From an uncultured Pseudomonadota bacterium (GTDB lineage Bacteria > Myxococcota_A > UBA796 > GCA-2862545), in assembly GCA_937891875.1 (NCBI GenBank), contig CALATR010000967.1:1-9731 (forward strand): 9,731 nucleotides of DNA, given 5' to 3'. This document shows positions 1-6,204 of this stretch, piece after piece (position 1 is the stretch's first letter; each line of letters begins with the position of its first letter). The notes under the pieces are model-generated. The model saw only the letters and a program-made list of their open reading frames with translations. It did not search any database and had not been told where the DNA came from. The position numbers were made by a program, and so were the translations under genes.

Positions 1-957
1 CACCAGGTGGATGACCTCCTGCAGCCAGAACGCGGTGCTGCCCCAGCCGCTCATGTTGACGCCGGTCGACAGGTAGAGAGCGGCCCCGTCCGCACCGACG
101 AAGCGCCCCACCAGGTCGCGGAGCACGTCCGCAGGCACACCGGTCACCTCCGCGGCCCGCTCCGGGGTCCAGGGCTGCACCAGGGCAGCGACCTCGTCCA
201 GGCCGCGAGCGTGGGCGGCGACGACCTCGCGATCGACCGCGTCGCGCTCCAGGATCTCCCGGAGGAACGCCGCATAGAAGAAGACGTCCGTGCCCGGGCG
301 GATGAAGACGTGCTGTCCTGCGGCCTTGGCGGTCTCGGTGCGCCTCGGGTCCACGACGACCACGTCACAGCCGCGCCCGGCGAGCTCCTTCAGGGTCTTG
401 AACGGATTGGGGACCTGCAGGAAGCTCCACTTGGACACCACCGGGTTGGCGCCCACGATGAACAGGCACTGCACCCGATCGAGGTCTGGGAACGGCTGGA
501 TGAACGGGAAGCCGTACATGTGGGTGGCGACGGCGAACTTGTTGGCGCAGTCCTGGGTCGCGGTCGAGTAGAGCGAGCGACTGCCGAGGCCGTCCATGAA
601 GCCCTTGGCGAAGATCGGGTGCAGCAGGGAGAAACCGGCCGCAGTACCCACATACATGGCGATCGCGTCCGCGTGGTGCTGGGAGCGGATCGCCTTCACC
701 CGGGCGCCGATGTCGGCCAGCGCCTCGTCCCAGGTGGCCTCGACAAAGCCGTCCCCCACCCGCTTCATGGGGCGGGTCAGCCGATCCGGGCTGTCGTACA
801 GCCGGGCCTGCTTGATGCCCTTGGTGCAGGCGAACCCACCGCTGGCCACGTGCTCTCGATCGGGCTTGATCCCGGTGATCCGGCCGTCTTCGGTCGTGAC
901 CTCGAGCCCGCAGAGGTTCTCGCAGATCCGGCAGAAGGTGTGGTGGGTCTCGCTCAT
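1..957 (-). CDS. Molybdopterin (bis-MGD) oxidoreductase, N-terminal part, runs off the window
   Basis: The first 319 residues are present; the 3' end lies left of base 1 and there is no stop in this stretch. Cysteines C9, C12, C16 and C44 form the C-x2-C-x3-C-x27-C site that binds the [4Fe-4S] cluster in the formate dehydrogenase/nitrate reductase/BisC superfamily, followed by the usual TKG. C137 (in TQDCANK) lies where this superfamily carries the Cys/Sec/Ser ligand of molybdenum. Later motifs (FIVGANP, VVVDPRRTETA, YLSTGVNMSG) match the pterin-binding domains. No Tat signal is seen, which suggests a cytoplasmic enzyme. The substrate cannot be told from this part. The start at 957 puts the first Cys at residue 9, normal for the family, but it has no clear Shine-Dalgarno; an in-frame ATG at 1011 would add 18 residues. 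The gene is divergent from the hybrid histidine kinase across about 115 nt. The family is secure, the reaction unknown. Confidence 0.9.
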   Translation of the reverse strand, partial: MSETHHTFCRICENLCGLEVTTEDGRITGIKPDREHVASGGFACTKGIKQARLYDSPDRLTRPMKRVGDGFVEATWDEALADIGARVKAIRSQHHADAIAMYVGTAAGFSLLHPIFAKGFMDGLGSRSLYSTATQDCANKFAVATHMYGFPFIQPFPDLDRVQCLFIVGANPVVSKWSFLQVPNPFKTLKELAGRGCDVVVVDPRRTETAKAAGQHVFIRPGTDVFFYAAFLREILERDAVDREVVAAHARGLDEVAALVQPWTPERAAEVTGVPADVLRDLVGRFVGADGAALYLSTGVNMSGWGSTAFWLQEVIHLV

Positions 958-1059
958 GGCGGGAGCATACGTCGCTCCGACCACGCCCGCCCCGGCGAAC
1001 TCATCGGTCATTGCGCCACCCCGCTCATCCCCAGCTTGCAGCGATCCGATCCCCCGCCC

Positions 1060-1065
1060 GAGGAG
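1060..1065 (+). promoter_or_regulatory. Ribosome binding site that favours a CTG start for the hybrid kinase
   Basis: GAGGAG lies 6 nt upstream of an in-frame CTG at 1072, after which the protein reads L/M-SDPGTNWRINL and enters its first membrane segment. The other candidates, TTG at 1036 and GTG at 1108, have no comparable purine-rich site. The frame stays open far upstream without an ATG close by. CTG starts are rare, so this choice rests on the ribosome site and the position of the first membrane helix. Confidence 0.45.
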
Positions 1066-1071
1066 ACCCTC

Positions 1072-2769
1072 CTGAGCGACCCGGGAACCAACTGGCGGAT
1101 CAACCTGGTGCGTGGCTACCTGCTGGTCAGCTTCGCGCTGGTGCTGCTGTCCATCCTCATGGCGCCGTTCACACCGGGATCGGTGCTGGTCCTGCTGGGC
1201 GCCATGCCCCCGGTCGCGGCCATCTACCTGGCCCTGTACATGTTCCTGGCCCGCCGCCCCCAGCACGCCGCCACGATCGGCCTGTACCTGATGTTCCAGA
1301 CCGGCATCCTGCTGGACCTGGCGCAGATCCTCGGCCCGCCGATGCAGCACTCGTCGATCGCGATGCTGGTCATCCTGCCCGCCGCGACGGCCTTCCTCTC
1401 CGATCGCCGCCACGTGCCGGTCGTGGGTGTGTTCGTCGGGCTGTGCCTGTTCCTGTGGGCGCTCTTCGCCGAGCACCTCCCCGGCTCCGAGCCGTGGCAG
1501 GACGCGGTAGGCCTGATGGTCGGCGCCACCATCCTCGGCGCCCTCGCCTGGCTGTCCGAGCGCCAGCGCGAGCAGTGGCAGGCTCGCTCCGAGGCCCAGC
1601 GACAGGAGCTCTCGGTCGCCGTCGAGGCCGCCCAGGCCGCCGCCCACGCGCGCTCGACCTTCCTCGCGACCATGAGCCACGAGATCCGGACCCCGCTGAA
1701 CGGGGTCCTCGGCCTGACCCGCCTGCTCTCGGAGAGCGAGCTGCCGCCGGACGCCGCCAACCTGGCCCGCACCGCGCTCTCCTCGGGCCGGCTCCTCCAG
1801 GGCGTGCTCGACGACATCCTCGACCTCGCCAAGCTCGAGTCCGACCGCCTGGAGCTCGACCCGCGTCCGCTGTCGCCCCGGGCCGTCGTGGAGGAGGTCC
1901 TCGGCCTGATGCAGGCGAACGCCCACGAGCGGGGCGTCGGCCTGCGCGCGGTGTTCGAGGCCGACACCCCCGAGTGGCTCCGCGGCGACGACACCCGCAT
2001 CCGCCAGATCCTCATCAACCTCGTCGGCAACGCGATCAAGTTCACCGAGCAGGGTGAGGTGGTCGTGCGCGTGTGCAGCCCCGACGGCGGCCTCCGGGTG
2101 CAGGTCGAGGACACGGGGATCGGCATCGATCCTGACAAGATCGACACCCTGTTCCAGCCATTCGTGCAGGCCGAGGCCAGCACGACCCGCCGCTTCGGAG
2201 GCACCGGGCTGGGCCTGGCGATCTGCGCACGGCTGTGCGAGCGCATGGAAGGGCGGATCGGTGCTGCGCCACGGGACCGCGGGGGCAGCATCTTCTGGTT
2301 CGAGCTCCCGCTCCCCACCTCTCCCCCGCCCTCCCTGCTCCAGCGTCAGCGCGCCAGCCTCGCCGGACTGCGCATCCTCGTCGCCGAGGACAACCCGGTG
2401 AACCGCGTGGTCATCCGGCGGACGCTCGAGGGCATGGATGCCCAGGTGCGCCTGGTCGAGGACGGGGTCGCCGCACTCGAGGCGGTGCGCGAGGAGAGCC
2501 CCGACGTGCTCCTGCTCGACTGCTACATGCCCGTCATGGACGGCTTCACCGCCGCTCGCACCCTGCGCGTCCTGACCGACTCGGCGGACCTGCCCATCAT
2601 CGCGGTCACCGCGTCGGTCACCGTCGAGGACCGCGAGCGCATCCTCGAAGCCGGCATGGACGGCATGGCCGCCAAGCCCATCGACCCGATCGCCCTGGCG
2701 TCGACCGTGCAACAGGTCCTGGAGCGCCGCCGCCGCGACGGCCGCCTTCCCGCGCGCAGCGCATCGTGA
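1072..2769 (+). CDS. Membrane-bound hybrid sensor histidine kinase with C-terminal receiver
   Basis: A 565-residue two-component kinase when started at CTG 1072 (TTG 1036 is the alternative). Six hydrophobic segments fill about residues 12-34, 37-60, 67-88, 96-112, 116-138 and 144-162, with almost no extracytoplasmic loops, so the signal is probably sensed in or near the membrane. A charged helix (163-195) leads to HisKA with phospho-acceptor H203 in MSHEIRTPLNG. The HATPase domain shows the N box around N320, the G1 box DTGIGI from D347 and the G2 box GGTGLGLA at 376-383. A receiver occupies about 433-560: acidic pocket E439/D440, phospho-acceptor D483 in LLDCYMPVMDG, T513 and K535. All catalytic residues are present. 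There is no Hpt or DNA-binding domain, so a separate phosphotransfer partner is expected; none is encoded here. It is 12 nt upstream of the diiron protein gene, probably co-transcribed. The ligand is unknown. Confidence 0.93.
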   Translation: MSDPGTNWRINLVRGYLLVSFALVLLSILMAPFTPGSVLVLLGAMPPVAAIYLALYMFLARRPQHAATIGLYLMFQTGILLDLAQILGPPMQHSSIAMLVILPAATAFLSDRRHVPVVGVFVGLCLFLWALFAEHLPGSEPWQDAVGLMVGATILGALAWLSERQREQWQARSEAQRQELSVAVEAAQAAAHARSTFLATMSHEIRTPLNGVLGLTRLLSESELPPDAANLARTALSSGRLLQGVLDDILDLAKLESDRLELDPRPLSPRAVVEEVLGLMQANAHERGVGLRAVFEADTPEWLRGDDTRIRQILINLVGNAIKFTEQGEVVVRVCSPDGGLRVQVEDTGIGIDPDKIDTLFQPFVQAEASTTRRFGGTGLGLAICARLCERMEGRIGAAPRDRGGSIFWFELPLPTSPPPSLLQRQRASLAGLRILVAEDNPVNRVVIRRTLEGMDAQVRLVEDGVAALEAVREESPDVLLLDCYMPVMDGFTAARTLRVLTDSADLPIIAVTASVTVEDRERILEAGMDGMAAKPIDPIALASTVQQVLERRRRDGRLPARSAS

Positions 2770-2781
2770 GAGGCTGCGAGC

Positions 2782-3489
2782 ATGTCCGTGCTCGCCCGCC
2801 CCGCCGACCGCATCCACCTCGAGTGGCGCAACCGCGTCATCGCCGAGTACACCTCCGCCGCGATCACCGCGCGGGTCCTGCACCTGACCGTGATCTGCGG
2901 CCTGGATCGCCCACTTCAGGACACGGCCCTGCGCATCGTGCGCGATGAGCTCGACCACGCCGCCCTGTCGGACGAGGCCCGGCTGGCCCTCGGAGACACG
3001 GACGAGCCCCTGGGCCTGGAGGTCGGTCGCCTGGACCCGCCCCGCGGCTCGGACGGCCCGCTCGCCGAGCTGGTCGACCACGTGTGCACCAGCTTCTGCT
3101 TCGGCGAGACGCTGGCGGTCCCCCTCTTCGCCGCCATGCGCGCTCGCGCGGACCACCCGGCCATCCAGCCGGTGCTGACCCGGGTGCTCGCAGACGAGGC
3201 CGTTCACCGCGGGTTCGGCTGGGATGCACTCGACGCGCTCCTGGCCCTCGACCCGGACGGGGTGCGCGCCCGAGCCGCCACCACCCTGCCCACCGCCCTG
3301 CAGAGCTACCGTGCCGCCTACCACGACATCGGCGACGGCTCTCCCCTGACCGCCGAAGAGCTCTCCGCAGGCCTGCTGCCCCACGGCGCGTACCGCGAGG
3401 TGTTCCGAGAGACGGTGCTGAAGACCATCGTGCCCCGACTCGGGTCGCGCGGCATCGCCCTCGATCACGGACTGCACGACGCCGCTTGA
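2782..3489 (+). CDS. Ferritin-like diiron protein of unknown substrate
   Basis: A 235-residue, all-helical soluble protein carrying the full carboxylate-bridged diiron ligand set of the ferritin-like superfamily: E22 in helix 1, E56-x2-H59 (RDELDH) in helix 2, E109 (FGETLAVPLF) in helix 3 and E139-x2-H142 (ADEAVH) in helix 4. Such four-helix bundles bind two irons and act as oxidases, oxygenases, peroxidases or iron stores; nothing here picks among these. Residues 160-235 add helices beyond the bundle. No signal peptide or membrane segment is seen, so it is probably cytoplasmic. AGAGG at 2769-2773, overlapping the stop of the kinase gene, is 8 nt from the ATG, which fits co-transcription and possibly coupled translation with the hybrid kinase. 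The ligand pattern is seen directly; an O2- or iron-related role is inferred. Confidence 0.85.
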   Translation: MSVLARPADRIHLEWRNRVIAEYTSAAITARVLHLTVICGLDRPLQDTALRIVRDELDHAALSDEARLALGDTDEPLGLEVGRLDPPRGSDGPLAELVDHVCTSFCFGETLAVPLFAAMRARADHPAIQPVLTRVLADEAVHRGFGWDALDALLALDPDGVRARAATTLPTALQSYRAAYHDIGDGSPLTAEELSAGLLPHGAYREVFRETVLKTIVPRLGSRGIALDHGLHDAA

Positions 3490-3574
3490 CGGGCCGACCC
3501 CCGGTCGCGATCGTGGCGCCCGCCCCGGACCAGCCGCCGGTCGGGGTCGCTGCCGCCTGTCCCTCGGAGGTCCC

Positions 3575-4753
3575 ATGAGCGGGTTTTCCATCCTCGTCGT
3601 CCCCTCGTCCAGCACGCCCGAGGCCGAGTCCGGAGGGACCCATGCCGCCGCGCGCCTCCGCAACACCGACCACGCCGTGATCGGACCCCGTACGGTGAAG
3701 GGTGGACTCGCGGCGCTCCAGCAGGCGCTGCGCACCGCAGCCGCGGAGGAGGCGGCCGACGTCGTGCTCGTCATCGGAGGCGTCGGCGTGGGAGCGGACG
3801 ACGTCTCTCCCGCCGCGGTCGACAGCCTCGCGTCCCGCAAGCTGCCCGGCTTCGGCCAGATCCTGCGCCTCAACCTGTTCCGCAGCCAGGGCAACGCCGC
3901 CGCCCTGGACCGCAGCACCGCGGCCATCGTCGGGCCCGCGGTGGCGTTCGCGATCCCGGCCGATCCGGACACCATCGACCTGGCCCTGGACGAGATCATC
4001 CTCCCCGAGATCCGCGCCTTCACCGCCGGGATCCGCGCGGGCGCCGCGGTGCCCGAGCCTGCTGACGACGACGTCGAGGACGCGGTCGTCGAGGTGGTCG
4101 AGGACGAGGAGGACGGCCCCACGCTGCCGCCCCCCGAGCCCCGCTGGCGCCTCGGCACGCGCTCGGCGGTCACGATGGAGGCGTCGCCCATCACCGCCGA
4201 GGCCCCCACCGACGCCGACGGCAACGACGTGCCCGACAAGGGCTGGAAGCGCGCCGTGTACGACCTCGAGGCCGAGGTGGTGCGCGGCAAGGCCCCCGAC
4301 GTGCCCCAGAACATCGAGAGCCACGCGCCCATCCTGGACGTGCTGCACCACGCCGGCGAGTACGCGCAGCTCAAGTTCAACAACGGCAACCGGGCGACCA
4401 TCTACGGCTATCCGGACCTGCAGCGCGCCAACTCGAAGGTGCTGCTGGTCGGCTGGGGCGAGCCCCTCGCCGAGGTCGTCGCCCTGCACCGCTACCCGAT
4501 CCAGTCCGGCACCTGCATCGAGGAGGAGCGCGGGCTGATGCCAGGTCGCAACGCCGACATCGCCGAGATCGCCGAGGCCGTCACCGGGCGCGCCCCCGCC
4601 GACACCAGCGGCGAGCTGTTCGCGGTCGACCACGACAGGATCTACGTGCAGCGCGGCAAGTGGATCTACAGCTGGGACGGGCGCAAGGAGCGGCAGGAAG
4701 GCAACGCGAAGCAGGCGCTGACGTCGATGGTGGTGCACTGGCATCAGCGGTGA
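3575..4753 (+). CDS. MoaB/MogA-like molybdopterin-binding domain fused to an unknown C-terminal domain
   Basis: A 392-residue protein. Residues 5-150 follow the MoaB/MogA/MoeA-domain-3 fold: VVLVIGGVGVGADDVSP (63-79) corresponds to the VVLTTGGTGxxxxDVTP signature, followed by LPGFGQILRLN (90-100) and a C-terminal helix ILPEIRAF. The family binds molybdopterin and, in MogA, adenylylates it before Mo insertion. D76 matches MogA D82, but the position of MogA D49 is G43 and the TGGTG loop reads IGGVG, so normal adenylylation is doubtful. An acidic linker (161-181, Asp/Glu/Val) leads to a C-terminal domain (about 200-392) that I do not recognise; it holds Tyr/Trp/Gly-rich probable beta strands and ends in VVHWHQR. 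GGAGG at 3566-3570 lies 4 nt before the ATG. The gene is 85 nt after the diiron gene and about 2.6 kb from the molybdoenzyme, suggesting but not proving a shared molybdenum context. The cytoplasm is expected. Confidence 0.8.
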   Translation: MSGFSILVVPSSSTPEAESGGTHAAARLRNTDHAVIGPRTVKGGLAALQQALRTAAAEEAADVVLVIGGVGVGADDVSPAAVDSLASRKLPGFGQILRLNLFRSQGNAAALDRSTAAIVGPAVAFAIPADPDTIDLALDEIILPEIRAFTAGIRAGAAVPEPADDDVEDAVVEVVEDEEDGPTLPPPEPRWRLGTRSAVTMEASPITAEAPTDADGNDVPDKGWKRAVYDLEAEVVRGKAPDVPQNIESHAPILDVLHHAGEYAQLKFNNGNRATIYGYPDLQRANSKVLLVGWGEPLAEVVALHRYPIQSGTCIEEERGLMPGRNADIAEIAEAVTGRAPADTSGELFAVDHDRIYVQRGKWIYSWDGRKERQEGNAKQALTSMVVHWHQR

Positions 4754-4757
4754 GGGT

Positions 4758-4794
4758 GGTTGTTGGTGGTTGGTTCTTGGTTCTTGGTTCTTGG
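4758..4794. repeat. Heptanucleotide tandem repeat, GGTTCTT type
   Basis: Five 7-bp units in perfect register starting 4 nt after the stop of the MoaB-like gene: GGTTGTT, GGTGGTT, then GGTTCTT three times and a trailing GG. The first two are diverged copies. Units of 7 bp cannot keep a reading frame, which argues against a coding origin. Heptameric short tandem repeats between genes are known as STRR elements in cyanobacteria; whether these belong to a comparable family is inference. Confidence 0.8.
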
Positions 4795-4810
4795 GGGATC
4801 GTGGCGGGGC

Positions 4811-4840
4811 GGTCGCTGGTCGCTGGTCGCTGGTCTCTGG
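4811..4840. repeat. Heptanucleotide tandem repeat, GGTCGCT type
   Basis: Three exact GGTCGCT units and one GGTCTCT unit followed by GG, 16 nt after the end of the GGTTCTT array. It shares the 7-bp period and the GGT start with that neighbour but has a different core. The two arrays sit side by side in the same intergenic region and look like members of one repeat class. Confidence 0.8.
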
Positions 4841-4886
4841 GCCCGGTGGCGATGGGGGCGGGGCGATCGGCTTGGTGCGGGCGGCA

Positions 4887-4983
4887 GAAACAAGGGTGGT
4901 TCGGGGCGAAACAGTGCGAACTGGGCGCTGAAATAGCCGCAGGTAGACCTTCGCTCCGAAACACCGTTCCATCGGGGCGTTTC
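4887..4983. promoter_or_regulatory. Possible operator region: spaced GAAAC motifs upstream of the porin gene
   Basis: GAAACA starts at 4887, 4908 and 4958, and the inverse GTTTC starts at 4979. The spacings are 21, 50 and 21 nt. The last pair forms an imperfect hairpin (GAAACACC against GGGGCGTTTC, one mismatch). This region between the heptamer arrays and the porin gene is visibly less GC-rich than the genes. No clear -35/-10 pair was found. The motif is short and may be chance. Confidence 0.2.
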
Positions 4984-5000
4984 CTCGCATGACCAACTCC

Positions 5001-5014
5001 GGCACCGTCCCTGC
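5001..5014 (+). promoter_or_regulatory. Weak candidate sigma-54 promoter for the porin gene
   Basis: CGGCACCGTCCCTGCAT contains GG (5001-5002), exactly 10 nt, then GC (5013-5014), matching the -24/-12 layout with TGGCAC-N5-TTGC mismatched at the first base of each box. Transcription would begin near 5026, just before the GGAGG ribosome site at 5029-5033, leaving a very short leader. GG-N10-GC is frequent by chance in DNA this GC-rich. Confidence 0.18.
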
Positions 5015-5037
5015 ATGGACGGCGGCACGGAGGCTCC

Positions 5038-6162
5038 ATGCTGCACCTGCTCGCCGCGCTGACGCTCACCTCGGCCGGCGCCACGCCACTCCCCGAGACC
5101 GAGTCCGAGACCGAGTCCGAGACCGAGTCCGAGACCGAGACCGACGGCGAGATCGAGCCCGAGACCGACGCCGAGATCGAGCCCGAGACCCACGCCGAGA
5201 CCGAGCCCTCCCACGACGGCGACGACACCCCCGCCCAGGCCGACTTCGACGTCCCCGATCCACCCGACGCCATCGACCTGCACATGTGGGCGCGCGCCGG
5301 GTACGAGATCCGGCTGACCGAGAACGGCGAGGAGCACGGCCCCTACCTGGGCATGGCGCGGCTCAAGGCCCGCCTCGATCACCAGGACCGCTACGGCGTC
5401 TACATGCACATCTCCGGCGACGGCGGGGAGCTGCAGATCCTCGACGCCGAGGCCCACGCGCGGCTCGCCCCCGGGGTCAAGATCGCCGCCGGTCGCATGA
5501 AGGCCCCGATCTCCCACGACTTCCTCGTTCCCGTCGAGAAGATGCTGCTCCCCACCCGCGCCCTGCTCACCCGACTCGCGCCCCGCCGCGCGGTCGGCGT
5601 GCAGGTGACCGGCACCCGCGACTTCGAGCGCTTCGACGGCCGCGCCCGGGTCGCCCTGATGGACCCCCTGCGAGTCGAGGTCGACGATCTCGGCGGCGCC
5701 CAGCTGGTCCTCCAGGGGGATCTGCACTGGGAGACCGGCTTGTTCCTCCACGGCGCCGGCGCGTTCTGGATCCACGAGAAGGCCGCTGCCGAGCGGGACG
5801 GCATCGAGGACGTCATGAACGAGAGCCTCGACTTCGCGGTCGGCTTCGACGACGAGCACTGGACCCTGCATGCCGAGGGCCTGCTCGCCCGCCCGCTGGC
5901 CGATACCGCGTGGCACAAGGGCGCCACGATCATGGCCGGCCACCGCATGGAGCTGGACCACGAGCATCACCTGACCTTGGAGCCGGTCATGGCGGTCGAT
6001 CTGCGCGACCGGATCGACGGCTCCCACGTCCGCGGCTCGGCCGGCGTCAACCTGCACGAGGACGGCTGGCACCTGCTGCAGACCTTCGCCTACGAGGTCG
6101 AGCGCGCTCCCGACGCCCCGCTGGAGCACCGCATCGTGGTGCAGATCCAGGCCGGGCTGTAG
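5038..6162 (+). CDS. Phosphate-selective porin O/P-like outer-membrane protein with acidic N-terminal repeat
   Basis: A 374-residue exported protein. The start at 5038 has GGAGG 4 nt upstream. Residues 1-15 are a short hydrophobic signal peptide lacking Lys/Arg, with probable cleavage after SAGA. Residues 20-57 are a Glu/Thr-rich acidic repeat (ETES units, then longer Glu/Asp/Thr/Pro units). From about 79 to the end, alternating polar and hydrophobic strands suggest a beta-barrel. The segment AAGRMKAPISHDFL (150-163) followed by LAPRRAVGVQVTG (180-192) resembles the porin O/P signature in which a GR-x-K-x-P strand precedes a P-x-R-x-x-G motif. The family forms anion or phosphate channels in the outer membrane. 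The C-terminus (VVQIQAGL) ends in Leu rather than the usual aromatic residue, so barrel insertion may be atypical. It may be a single transcription unit, convergent with the MORN lipoprotein gene. Class moderately sure; the substrate is not predicted. Confidence 0.7.
   Translation: MLHLLAALTLTSAGATPLPETESETESETESETETDGEIEPETDAEIEPETHAETEPSHDGDDTPAQADFDVPDPPDAIDLHMWARAGYEIRLTENGEEHGPYLGMARLKARLDHQDRYGVYMHISGDGGELQILDAEAHARLAPGVKIAAGRMKAPISHDFLVPVEKMLLPTRALLTRLAPRRAVGVQVTGTRDFERFDGRARVALMDPLRVEVDDLGGAQLVLQGDLHWETGLFLHGAGAFWIHEKAAAERDGIEDVMNESLDFAVGFDDEHWTLHAEGLLARPLADTAWHKGATIMAGHRMELDHEHHLTLEPVMAVDLRDRIDGSHVRGSAGVNLHEDGWHLLQTFAYEVERAPDAPLEHRIVVQIQAGL
5095..5208 (+). repeat. In-frame tandem repeat coding the acidic N-terminus of the porin-like protein
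   Basis: Three exact 12-bp units GAGACCGAGTCC (5095-5130) and a linking GAGACC are followed by three 24-bp units starting at 5137, 5161 and 5185 that differ at a few bases. Both unit lengths are multiples of 3, so copy-number change would alter the length of the Glu/Thr segment without a frameshift. Confidence 0.85.
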
Positions 6163-6204
6163 GACGCGCCCGTGCGCTCATCAGGACGCCCGGCTCGACG
6201 CGAC

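Noticed and set aside
7..1071. Rightward open frame continuing upstream of the hybrid kinase
   Set aside because: It lies opposite the molybdopterin oxidoreductase, whose cluster-binding cysteines and pterin motifs are clear; the upstream translation is low-complexity His/Gly/Arg/Val and resembles no domain.
3495..3549. Terminator from CGACCCC (3495-3501) pairing with GGGGTCG (3543-3549)
   Set aside because: The loop would be 41 nt and no T tract follows; it is not a convincing intrinsic terminator.
4758..4840. CRISPR array or coding repeat
   Set aside because: The units are 7 bp, contiguous and without spacers; the period is not a multiple of three.
2864..5005. Leftward open frame of over 700 codons
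   Set aside because: It runs antisense to the diiron and MoaB-like genes, which have recognisable motifs and ribosome sites. Its Arg/Gly/Ala/Val-rich translation crosses the heptamer repeats, a typical GC-rich shadow.
4744..6129. Leftward open frame of about 460 codons antisense to the porin gene
   Set aside because: The translation is dominated by Gly/Leu/Val repeats produced by the opposite strand of the acidic Glu/Thr repeat; there is no domain or ribosome site.
6163..6204. Bidirectional terminator between the convergent porin and lipoprotein genes
   Set aside because: Only a 4-bp GCGC/GCGC stem can be drawn, with no T or A tract on either side.
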